32,521 nucleotides of DNA from an uncultured Saprospiraceae bacterium (GTDB lineage: Bacteria; Bacteroidota; Bacteroidia; Chitinophagales; Saprospiraceae). Shown here piece by piece: positions 1-6,664 of this stretch; within the stretch, counting starts at the first letter, position 1, and every line of letters begins with the position of its first letter. Both the position numbers and the translations under genes were made by a program. The DNA lies in NCBI GenBank assembly GCA_937928405.1, contig CALFWZ010000110.1, positions 1 through 32,521 of the forward strand. The letters run 5' to 3'. The notes under the pieces are model-generated. The model had not been told where the DNA came from. It did no database searches and saw only the letters and a list, made by a program, of their open reading frames with translations.

Positions 1-293
1 TAGTCTATGCTCAACTAGCTAAGACCAGAATGGTGCGCAAAGTAAGTAGTCATGGTACTTGTGTAAACTACTTACAACGCTACCAGATTGGTCAGGCTTT
101 TAAAGGTCAATTGGTCTGTTTTCAATGGGATCTAGATACCAGTAGTTGGAAAGTATTTGATCGTAATGGCCAATTATTAAAACAATTACCTGCCAAGAAT
201 TTGAGCCCTTGGCATATTATTCATTTAGCCGTATGTCAAACAACTAATTTTAATTATCATAACTTGATGTCGCATCAATTCATTAAAACTTGA
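1..293 (+). CDS. C-terminal part of an integrase-type (IS481-like) transposase, cut by the window edge
   Basis: The reading frame is open from the left edge, before the ATG at 30, and ends with TGA at 291-293, so this is the tail of a longer gene. The visible protein contains VSSHGTCVNYLQRYQIG, then FKGQLVCFQWD and SWKVFDRNGQLLKQLPA. That pattern (a short beta-rich domain with a 'W-x-V-x-D-x-x-G' strand) is typical of the small C-terminal domain that follows the DDE catalytic core in IS481-like and related transposases. The catalytic core lies outside the window, so activity cannot be judged. The last residues (NLMSHQFIKT) are encoded by the repeated motif at 261-300, so the coding end and the element end overlap. 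The family call rests on pattern recognition only. Confidence 0.6.
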   Translation, partial: VYAQLAKTRMVRKVSSHGTCVNYLQRYQIGQAFKGQLVCFQWDLDTSSWKVFDRNGQLLKQLPAKNLSPWHIIHLAVCQTTNFNYHNLMSHQFIKT

Positions 294-306
294 TGTCGCA
301 CGACAT
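261..306. repeat. Direct repeat and short palindrome, likely end of the insertion sequence
   Basis: The 14-base sequence AACTTGATGTCGCA occurs at 261-274 and again at 287-300, 26 bases apart. The second copy is extended into a palindrome, ATGTCG-CA-CGACAT, at 293-306. Repeated subterminal motifs next to a transposase stop codon are what a transposase-binding end would look like. The opposite end of the element is outside the window, so the exact boundary and any target-site duplication cannot be seen. Confidence 0.45.
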
Positions 307-387
307 TTGTTGATTTGTTGATTAATATATTTTTTTGCGGAAAGCATAAAGGTTTTTTATTTCAAGAATTGAAAAGAATAAAATGAA

Positions 388-750
388 TTATCCACTAATT
401 TTTATTCCTATAAAAATAGCTAATAAGCAGACGAGTAGACTAACGGCAATGTTTAGCAAAGCGTATCCTGTTTGGCCAGTTTCGAAGAGAGAGAAGGTTT
501 CGAGAGAGAAAGTAGAAAAAGTAGAAAAACCGCCGCAGAATCCGGTCATCCAAAGAAGTTTGTGATTGTCATTTATACCTGACTTTAGTGCCAATCCAAA
601 TAAATATCCTAAAATAATACAGCTGACAATATTGGCTAATAAAGTAGCGAAGGGAAAATTAAATTCATTACCTGCCAGCATTCTACTGATTCCATAGCGA
701 CAACTACTTCCCAATCCTCCACCGAGAAAGACCCAAAAGAAGTTAAGCAT
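388..750 (-). CDS. crcB: Fluoride efflux channel CrcB/FluC
   Basis: A 120-residue membrane protein with the typical length and four hydrophobic segments of the CrcB/Fluc family, which forms dual-topology dimeric channels that export fluoride across the inner membrane. Family marks are GGGLGSSCRYG near residues 10-20, ATLLANIVSCIILG around 35-48 with the conserved Asn40, and the hallmark GFCGGFSTFSTFSLE at 70-84, whose phenylalanines and threonine/serine line the fluoride path. The start codon (748-750) lies inside the 3' end of the upstream glycosyl-1-phosphate transferase gene, an 8-base overlap that suggests translational coupling. No fluoride riboswitch is visible, and there would be no room for one between the two genes. 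Confidence 0.93.
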   Translation of the reverse strand: MLNFFWVFLGGGLGSSCRYGISRMLAGNEFNFPFATLLANIVSCIILGYLFGLALKSGINDNHKLLWMTGFCGGFSTFSTFSLETFSLFETGQTGYALLNIAVSLLVCLLAIFIGIKISG

Positions 751-1804
751 TGAGACCTTTATTTTGTTTGCGATGCGCTACTAGATAAAAGAGTATTCCA
801 GTCATTAGGCTAGCGAGTATCAGAATGATCAACAGTAATTTCATGGAACCTAAATTCTGAAAATAGATCACTACGCCTATAAAGAAAATATTTACCGTCA
901 CCAAAACAGCCGTAGCTTGCATATGCGAAAGACCAAAGTCTAGTAATAGGTGATGGATATGTGTGCGATCGGGATGTAGCGGATGGTTGCCACGAGCTAT
1001 ACGGGTAATAAAAACGCGTAACGTATCAAATAGAGGAAGAATCAAAATTCCTACTGCTACGGCAGGTACCGCTTTAAATGCGTACGGGCTATCACCAATT
1101 ACTCGGTGTAATTCTATAAATTTAATCACTAAAATCGCACAGATAAGACCAATTAAGAGAGAGCCTGTATCTCCCATAAATATCTTTGCGGGAGAATAAT
1201 TGTATTTTAAAAAAGCCATAACCGCACCAGCTAATGAAAAAGCGACGATGGCTAATTCTACTCGATCAATTAATAAAAACCAAGTGCCTAAAGTAAGGGT
1301 TATCAAGGTGCCAATACTACCCGACAAACCATTTATTCCATCAATTAAATTGAAGGCATTAATGATGACAATGATCGTAAAAATAGAGAGGACCACACTT
1401 GTTACGTAATGTAAATCACCAATACCAAATACCCCGTAGAGACTAGTCAGGATTACGTTGGATTTAAAAACTAGAATCCCTGCTGCCAAAAATTCACCAA
1501 TGAGTTTTTTGGTAGGAGAAATGGGAGAAATATCATCTTTTGCACCAATCAAAAATATGATAATAAAAGAGCAAAGAATGTACTGCAAATCTCCAAAAAC
1601 ATCAAAGGGAGTCCAGAGAATGATAGAAAAAATAACGCCCGCAAAAATAGCGATTCCACCCAACGAAGGAGTTGGTGTGGTGTGAGAACGACGTTCTCCT
1701 GGTTCATCATATAAGCGTTTTACCTTCGCAATTTGTATGATAGAAGGTATCGCAAGATAAGTCAGCGAAAAGGCCGTAATGAGACTAAGTATCGTATCGT
1801 ACAT
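743..1804 (-). CDS. Undecaprenyl-phosphate GlcNAc-1-phosphate transferase (WecA/MraY family)
   Basis: A 353-residue polytopic membrane enzyme of glycosyltransferase family 4. This family moves a UDP-sugar phosphate (usually GlcNAc-1-P) onto undecaprenyl phosphate at the inner membrane, starting O-antigen, capsule or other surface polysaccharide. Visible motifs, in order: RRSHTTPTPSLGG (39-50); GAKDDISPISPTKK (87-100) with the Asp90-Asp91 pair; NAFNLIDGINGL (149-160); FMGDTGSLL (209-217); and HPDRTHIHH (277-285). The last His-rich loop is typical of WecA-like rather than MraY enzymes. The protein has about ten hydrophobic helices. The gene is transcribed first and crcB follows with an 8-base overlap; the functional link between the two is unclear. 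No glycan cluster surrounds it, so the polysaccharide it serves is unknown. Confidence 0.9.
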   Translation of the reverse strand: MYDTILSLITAFSLTYLAIPSIIQIAKVKRLYDEPGERRSHTTPTPSLGGIAIFAGVIFSIILWTPFDVFGDLQYILCSFIIIFLIGAKDDISPISPTKKLIGEFLAAGILVFKSNVILTSLYGVFGIGDLHYVTSVVLSIFTIIVIINAFNLIDGINGLSGSIGTLITLTLGTWFLLIDRVELAIVAFSLAGAVMAFLKYNYSPAKIFMGDTGSLLIGLICAILVIKFIELHRVIGDSPYAFKAVPAVAVGILILPLFDTLRVFITRIARGNHPLHPDRTHIHHLLLDFGLSHMQATAVLVTVNIFFIGVVIYFQNLGSMKLLLIILILASLMTGILFYLVAHRKQNKGLNA

Positions 1805-1911
1805 TCAATTAGGTATTTTCCCTTTTGATAACTACCTGAAGGAAGATCATCAAAAAATAGTCTAGGTCTCTAGGGTTATGGTTAGAATAACCTATACCAA
1901 AACTAAACATT

Positions 1912-1960
1912 TTAAGTAGGATGACCTAATAATTTACTTAATTAAGGGCATCCTACTTAA
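1912..1960. terminator. Long perfect inverted repeat downstream of the CotH gene; possible terminator
   Basis: TTAAGTAGGATG (1912-1923) is perfectly complementary to CATCCTACTTAA (1949-1960), with a 25-base AT-rich loop. It lies about 45 bases past the stop of the minus-strand CotH gene and before the start region of the WecA-like gene. There is no clear T-run after it in the minus direction, so it may be an imperfect terminator, an mRNA-stabilising hairpin or a protein-binding dyad. Confidence 0.4.
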
Positions 1961-2006
1961 GAGCTTGTCTAAACTCTAGGAAAAATCACCTGTTTTACCG
2001 CAACTC

Positions 2007-5000
2007 TTATCGATTTATTAACAGTCTTTCTGTAATGGTTCCTTTTTCAGTCGTAATATTCAATAGATAGATACCGGCAGATTGTCCAGATAGGTCTAAC
2101 TGCTCATTGATAGAAATACTATTCAGGCTTTTAGTGTATATCACTTTACCAAGTAAGTCATATACGGCGATAGTTAATTCTGTAGTTTGATCAAAGCTAG
2201 CCAGTAAGTTTACTTTTCCTGTCGTAGGATTCGGAAATACTTGGTAGCTAATCAATGCTTCTGGTTCTTCCACTCCAACCAATTCATCGAAGATAGGTGT
2301 CAATATCGAATCATCTCCTGCTACAAAATTAATTACCTCGTTTGTTTCACCCGTTTCTAACCAGTGAGAAAACCGGTAACCTTCTTCGGCAATTGCTTTG
2401 ACTTGGACCGGAATATTTTTAAAGTAAAGATTGGTGAAATTATAAGGGGTTTCCATTTCATTCGAGTTGATCACTACCCGGCCATTTGTCGCTTCGTTAT
2501 AATTCAAAGTCAACTCATAAGTACCATCCAGATTAAAATGATCATTCATGAATCCGCGATGAAAATCAGGGCGTGTTACAAAGAAGTTTTTCATATTAGC
2601 TACCCATCCTCGCCAATTTTGTTCGTTGCCACCAATCGACAATTCCTCTCCCCAACGAATTTCTTGATCTGGAATATGCGGTTCTATTAAAGTCTGCAAA
2701 CTATCTGTTATGCGAGCAGTACGTTCTTCCGAATAAATTAATTCCATAAAACTACAGGTACGCTGCACAAACTCATTTCGGAAGTTTTCATTTTCTAATA
2801 ATTTCCTCAAAAATAAGGTACTATTGCTATGGTTTGGCCACGAAGTACTATTAGGGTCTGTCACTAATTCTAGGGTATTAAAATCTGGTCCAGTTTCAAA
2901 CGCAAATCCATTATCTGTGCTACCATCGTGATCTAAGGCGCCGTATCGCCATTTCTTTCCTGCTTTTCGCTCTTTCCACAAAATGATATTATTAGCTGGC
3001 CAATCAAACTTAGCAATATAAATTGAGTAAGCCCAATAGTTCGTCAATTGATTAATATCAAACTGATCCGCCACCACCTGATAATTAGCAGGTACACTTA
3101 AATCATTATTAGATGCGAAATCAAACAATGCTTTATATTCCGTATCTGTTCCTTTTTTTACCGTTTCCCAAGGCACTCCAGGACTTTTCAGTAAATCCAA
3201 ATCATCTTTATCTACTCCAAGAACATTATCAAAATGCTCATCATTGAATATTTCTCGAATATTATAGATGCCCCAGAAGTCTCCATTTAGGTATAAAGTC
3301 GTCGGCTGAAACCCTAATAAGTCCATATCAATTTTATCCCATAACAATGTTTGTACAAGTCCATCCCTAAACATTGTTCGAAGGTAATCTTGACCACTAT
3401 TTCTTAGTTTGATACGTTCGTAAATTTCATTTTCTCGACCAGCATACAAGGGATAATCAATCGCATTATCACCGTAGGTATTTCGTCGCATGTAAACATT
3501 AAAACTTTTCTGTCCATACGTCCGAGAACATCCTCCACCAATTCTAATCCCTGCATTCACATTAAACGCTTCACTACCATCCGGTAAAAACATGCCCAAG
3601 TTGATCGGACGTTCCCAATCTTCTCGATTCCAATTAACAGAATCTGTTCGACAGTAACCAGGCACTCCATTCGTACCTTCTACATAAATTCCAATTTCAT
3701 CATCGAAAAAATTATCCGGATCAGAGTTGATATATAGGGTTGGAATATTAGAAGTAATATCAAAAAGGTAAGAACCTACCGCCGAATTACTTTTTACATG
3801 ATTTGGCTTAAAAGCCGCTACTTTGACACTAACATTATTATTGATGGCAAAAGGCGTGCTATAGGCAGTTGAGAAAGAGGTTGGTTCTTTTCCATCTAAT
3901 GTATAACGAAGAGTAACCGCTGGATCGGGATGACTAAAGCCAATCATTTGGGTTGACTGATAAATCCCATTTGCTAGATCAATGGTTGGTTTTTCTAGTC
4001 CTAGCTGTGCACCATTATTGGATTCATTGGGTGTAATTTCTCCAAAGATGACAAAATCAGCTGCACCATCGGTCATTCTCCCGTAAGTCGTTTGAAAAGG
4101 AACGGCTCCAAAGCTGACCGAATCAAGCACTTCTATTGAATTATTGATCGCTTGCGTCAATATCAATTCTTCACCAGAAGCTTCCAGGTTAAAGTCAGCG
4201 TGTAATCCACCTTCTTCTGGATCCTTATCTGTAAAGAGTACGACGAAATCTCCAGGTGCTAAAAAATACGGTTGGCTTATTTGCCATTTAGTCGGATTAT
4301 TGTACGTATCTGAAAGAAAAAGTCCACCTAAGTTGACCGTCTCCGTTCCACCATTATATATTTCTACCCAATCTTCAAAACTACCTGATTCATCAGTATG
4401 AGTGGTACCCCCCGGTGCGATCTCATTGATAAATAAATTGGTGATAGGTACACTAGTTAGTGGCATAGATATTTCCAAATATAGCTGAGGTGCCCGCATA
4501 GGATCCCCATCATAAGAGTAAGCTACTCGACTTCCTGTTCCACTGAAAATAAAAGTTAGCGCGCTACTTTCATTCCAGTCTGACTGATTAAACATTTCTT
4601 GCACTACCTCTGTAAGATCAGGTGTCTGTTGGGTTGTTTCAGATTCGCCAGAGATCGTCCAATCTTCAGGTTGCCAATTAACGGTTGTATTTGTAATAGG
4701 ACGACTGGTGATATTTTGACCTTCTGCTTCGAAAGTAGCAGAATTACTGGAAGCATGGCCATTGATATTTAAATTACAAGGCCCACTACTAGCAGATATA
4801 TTAGAAGCTGTAAATTGGATATATGCGCGGTTGACCACCGCACCTGGTGGAATATTTAATTCATCAAAACGAAATCCAACAGTCTGGTCTCCACTCCAAT
4901 CGTTTACGATATTAATACCACCGTCAGTGAGTGTCATAAAATCTTGGTCGAAGGGTTCTTCCGCATCATCACTGCTGTCATTTATTCTATTAACGAGGAT

Positions 5001-5531
5001 GGCATTGTAAAAACTAACTCCAGCCGTATTATCTGCGCCAGGGCTTGGAGCTGTAAAGGTTTGAAAATTCGTAGCTCCGTCTGTTTCTCTTCCGTAGGAG
5101 GTATCCGTTGAAAGAGAAGGATAGGTTAGTTGGTCAATCAAAGTGCTACCATCCGGTGCATACAAGTAGATTTCCTGTCCATCTGAACTCAATTTAAAAT
5201 CAATATGATGCGGCCCTTGTTCTGGGTCTTTGTCTGCCCAAACCAGTAAATATCCTCCGGCGGGAATAGTAGTGGCTGCGGCATCCGTATCTGGGATTTC
5301 CCAAAAGGTAGGATCCGCTATATCTTCGGAAAAATAGTATCCGGCAATATCAACGGGACTAGTACCTGCGTTGTATAACTCAATCCAATCGTCAAAATCA
5401 CCAGCTTCATCAGCGATGACATTGTCGTTTTTAGCCATTATTTCGTTGATATAAATCTGACCTGTAAGTGAATTAGAGATAATCAGGCTTAAAAAAAATA
5501 AGATGACTGTTAATCTGTTTAGATAGTTCAT
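2007..5531 (-). CDS. Secreted multidomain CotH-kinase / lamin-tail-domain protein with T9SS sorting domain
   Basis: A 1174-residue exported protein. Order of parts: signal peptide (1-24, ending near SLTGQ); first lamin-tail domain (about 25-165, 'INEIMAKN ... DDWIELYN'); a DNRLRE-like beta domain (175-355); second lamin-tail domain (365-500, 'INEIAPGG ... EDWVEIYNGG'); a chitobiase C-terminal-like Ig fold (513-590, 'LRYTLDGKEPT'); a CotH domain (about 597-1000); an InlB-like repeat (about 1005-1080, 'GYRFSHW'); and a type IX sorting domain (about 1095-1174, 'VFPNPTTGKVNL', ending in 'ERLLINR'). CotH kinases are atypical protein kinases known from spore coats; the likely catalytic acids here are Asp867 and Asp869 in WRYGALDHDG, with NGDFWGIYNIRE upstream. 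The T9SS tail predicts export across the outer membrane and surface attachment. The substrate is unknown. The gene stands alone with long flanks on both sides. Confidence 0.88.
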   Translation of the reverse strand: MNYLNRLTVILFFLSLIISNSLTGQIYINEIMAKNDNVIADEAGDFDDWIELYNAGTSPVDIAGYYFSEDIADPTFWEIPDTDAAATTIPAGGYLLVWADKDPEQGPHHIDFKLSSDGQEIYLYAPDGSTLIDQLTYPSLSTDTSYGRETDGATNFQTFTAPSPGADNTAGVSFYNAILVNRINDSSDDAEEPFDQDFMTLTDGGINIVNDWSGDQTVGFRFDELNIPPGAVVNRAYIQFTASNISASSGPCNLNINGHASSNSATFEAEGQNITSRPITNTTVNWQPEDWTISGESETTQQTPDLTEVVQEMFNQSDWNESSALTFIFSGTGSRVAYSYDGDPMRAPQLYLEISMPLTSVPITNLFINEIAPGGTTHTDESGSFEDWVEIYNGGTETVNLGGLFLSDTYNNPTKWQISQPYFLAPGDFVVLFTDKDPEEGGLHADFNLEASGEELILTQAINNSIEVLDSVSFGAVPFQTTYGRMTDGAADFVIFGEITPNESNNGAQLGLEKPTIDLANGIYQSTQMIGFSHPDPAVTLRYTLDGKEPTSFSTAYSTPFAINNNVSVKVAAFKPNHVKSNSAVGSYLFDITSNIPTLYINSDPDNFFDDEIGIYVEGTNGVPGYCRTDSVNWNREDWERPINLGMFLPDGSEAFNVNAGIRIGGGCSRTYGQKSFNVYMRRNTYGDNAIDYPLYAGRENEIYERIKLRNSGQDYLRTMFRDGLVQTLLWDKIDMDLLGFQPTTLYLNGDFWGIYNIREIFNDEHFDNVLGVDKDDLDLLKSPGVPWETVKKGTDTEYKALFDFASNNDLSVPANYQVVADQFDINQLTNYWAYSIYIAKFDWPANNIILWKERKAGKKWRYGALDHDGSTDNGFAFETGPDFNTLELVTDPNSTSWPNHSNSTLFLRKLLENENFRNEFVQRTCSFMELIYSEERTARITDSLQTLIEPHIPDQEIRWGEELSIGGNEQNWRGWVANMKNFFVTRPDFHRGFMNDHFNLDGTYELTLNYNEATNGRVVINSNEMETPYNFTNLYFKNIPVQVKAIAEEGYRFSHWLETGETNEVINFVAGDDSILTPIFDELVGVEEPEALISYQVFPNPTTGKVNLLASFDQTTELTIAVYDLLGKVIYTKSLNSISINEQLDLSGQSAGIYLLNITTEKGTITERLLINR

Positions 5532-5805
5532 GTGGTATTGTTGTATGGAATTCTTTAATGCCGAAGCACAATATAAGGAAAAGGAAAGCAGCGTTGTATG
5601 GTTAAATTGTTGCGGGGTAGGAGATCCGATTTAGCAGACAACAGCTATGTTAATATGACCAAAATATTATTACAGCTTGGCAACAAAGCAAATATAGCTA
5701 TTTTTAAAGTTTTAATCCACTCTATTCTTTAGAATTAGCATCTGCAAGACTTCTTTTTTTAGAAATATACCATAAATAAGTTATATACAATTAACAATTT
5801 TTATA

Positions 5806-5813
5806 TATATTTG
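5806..5813 (+). promoter_or_regulatory. Bacteroidota-type -7 box (TATATTTG)
   Basis: TATATTTG matches the TAnnTTTG consensus of the Bacteroidota primary sigma factor. A good TTG at -33 is not seen (nearest match TTA at 5781-5783). It would start a plus-strand transcript near 5820, at the head of the hairpin-rich stretch that ends at the terminator 6163-6204. Tentative. Confidence 0.4.
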
Positions 5814-5819
5814 CGTCGC

Positions 5820-6204
5820 GATTTAAAATCGTTTACTTCCCAAAACCTTTCTGTATTCTCAATAACCGACCAACGTAATTTCTTGGTATTCTAACCAAGT
5901 ACTTTTATTTATCATTACTCTTCGAAGGGACTCGAATGGAGTAACTATAATTCGTTTTTCTAAACATACCCACTATAAAAGATTTGCTCGTCACTTGTAT
6001 GGTGAACGACTATTTTTTGAGAGAAAGCCAGGTCTGGCGAGATCTAATCATATTTTAATTTTTATTTTTTATCAATTGTTTTCACAAACAATTGTAATCT
6101 CATGATTTTTCATTCCACCACACACTATTTCGGAATGAAATTTCTCAATCTGTTTTTGGGATGTGCCCCCTCTCCTTTTCAGGTGGAGAGGGGCACTTTT
6201 TTTT
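5820..6204 (+). ncRNA. Putative structured non-coding RNA of unknown family ending at an intrinsic terminator
   Basis: This 782-base gap between genes (5532-6313) holds no convincing protein gene, but its right half looks like an RNA gene. A -7 box lies at 5806-5813 and a strong terminator at 6163-6204, with no plus-strand gene between or before. Between them is a chain of hairpins: 5882-5899 (CTTGGT/ACCAAG), 5915-5944 (TTACTC-TTCGA with TCGAA-TG-GAGTAA), 5988-6009 (TCGT-CAC/GTG-A-ACGA), 6027-6038 (GCCA/TGGC), 6073-6094 (CAATTGTTT/AAACAATTG) and 6110-6138 (TCATTCC/GGAATGA). A long-range pairing, TCCCAAAA 5838-5845 with TTTTGGGA 6154-6161, could close the whole fold. I saw no tmRNA tag, RNase P or SRP signature. 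A 6S-type regulator or a new RNA are both possible. The 5532-5819 part shows nothing I can name. Confidence 0.45.
6163..6204 (+). terminator. Strong rho-independent terminator (plus strand) with no gene upstream
   Basis: GTGCCCC(C)TCTCC at 6163-6175 pairs with GGAGAGGGGCAC at 6185-6196 (12 pairs and one bulged C). It is followed by eight T residues at 6197-6204. The nearest feature in front of it on the same strand is the putative RNA; no plus-strand protein gene lies between this site and the left edge except the IS fragment 6 kb away. It also insulates the blaI promoter at 6279-6309. Confidence 0.88.
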
Positions 6205-6264
6205 GCCATACCCCATCTCCTATATCTCTTTTATTTTCTTAAAAATATATTTCCCAAAGAACAA

Positions 6265-6300
6265 AACTATAAAAATAGTTGCATAACTATAAAAATAGTT
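6265..6300. promoter_or_regulatory. Twin operator dyads for the BlaI-family repressor
   Basis: The palindrome AACTATAAAAATAGTT occurs twice, at 6265-6280 and 6285-6300, exactly 20 bases apart (about two helical turns, same face). BlaI/MecI repressors bind dyads of this kind, usually with a TACA/TGTA-type core. Here the half-site is AACTAT/ATAGTT, and the dyads cover the -33 box and reach the -7 box of the blaI promoter, so autorepression is the natural reading. Confidence 0.7.
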
Positions 6301-6309
6301 ATACATTTG
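6279..6309 (+). promoter_or_regulatory. blaI-blaR1 promoter (TTG-N20-TAnnTTTG)
   Basis: TTG at 6279-6281, a 20-base spacer and TACATTTG at 6302-6309 fit the Bacteroidota promoter closely. The blaI ATG is at 6314, only five bases after the -7 box, so the transcript would begin at or within a few bases of the start codon (leaderless or nearly so). The spacer is filled by the second operator dyad. Confidence 0.72.
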
Positions 6310-6313
6310 TTGT

Positions 6314-6664
6314 ATGGAAAAATTAACTCGAAAAGAAGAAGAAATCTTGCAAGCACTCTGGAATTTGGAAAAGGCCTTTGTAAAAGAAATCGTCGCGTCC
6401 CTTCCAGATCCAAAGCCTCATTATAATACCGTATCTACAATCGTCCGAAAGCTAGAAGAAAAAAAATATGTCGGATACGAGGCTTTTGGAAAGACCCACC
6501 GTTATTTTCCGCTTGTCAAACGGGAAGATTTTCTTGGCAAAACAATGACTAAGTATTTTAATAATTCTTACAAAAAGATGGTCACTTTCTTCGCTAAAGA
6601 AGAAAAGCTTTCAGTAGAAGAATTAAAAGAGATCATTGAACTCATCGAAAAAGGAAAAAAATAA
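6314..6664 (+). CDS. BlaI/MecI/CopY-family transcriptional repressor
   Basis: A 116-residue protein with the typical N-terminal winged helix of the penicillinase-repressor family: MEKLTRKEEEILQALWNLEKAF, then KPHYNTVSTIVRKLEEKKYVGYEAFGKTHRYFPLV (recognition helix around 36-49, wing around 52-66). A C-terminal helical dimerisation part (about 70-116) follows. Such repressors bind operator dyads as dimers and are released when a partner M56 protease cleaves them between the two domains. The partner is the next gene, whose ATG overlaps this stop codon by one base (TAATG), so the two are translationally coupled. The start is fixed by family alignment and by the promoter just upstream. No beta-lactamase or penicillin-binding protein lies nearby, so the regulon is not evident. 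Confidence 0.92.
   Translation: MEKLTRKEEEILQALWNLEKAFVKEIVASLPDPKPHYNTVSTIVRKLEEKKYVGYEAFGKTHRYFPLVKREDFLGKTMTKYFNNSYKKMVTFFAKEEKLSVEELKEIIELIEKGKK

Noticed and set aside
743..830. Fluoride riboswitch ahead of crcB
   Set aside because: crcB begins inside the preceding coding sequence, leaving no leader in which a riboswitch could fold.
5915..5944. tRNA T-arm-like TTCGAA text
   Set aside because: It forms a simple hairpin (TTCGA/TCGAA) and no cloverleaf can be built around it.
6000..6060. Small ORF of 19 codons (MVNDYFLRES...) inside the putative RNA
   Set aside because: Very short, no clear ribosome-binding context, and it overlaps hairpins that better explain the sequence.
5820..6204. 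tmRNA, RNase P RNA or SRP RNA
   Set aside because: No tag-peptide reading frame ending in an ALAA-like sequence, no T-arm next to the CCA at 6117, no RNase P GAGGAAAGTCC block and no SRP GGAA/GCAA domain was found.
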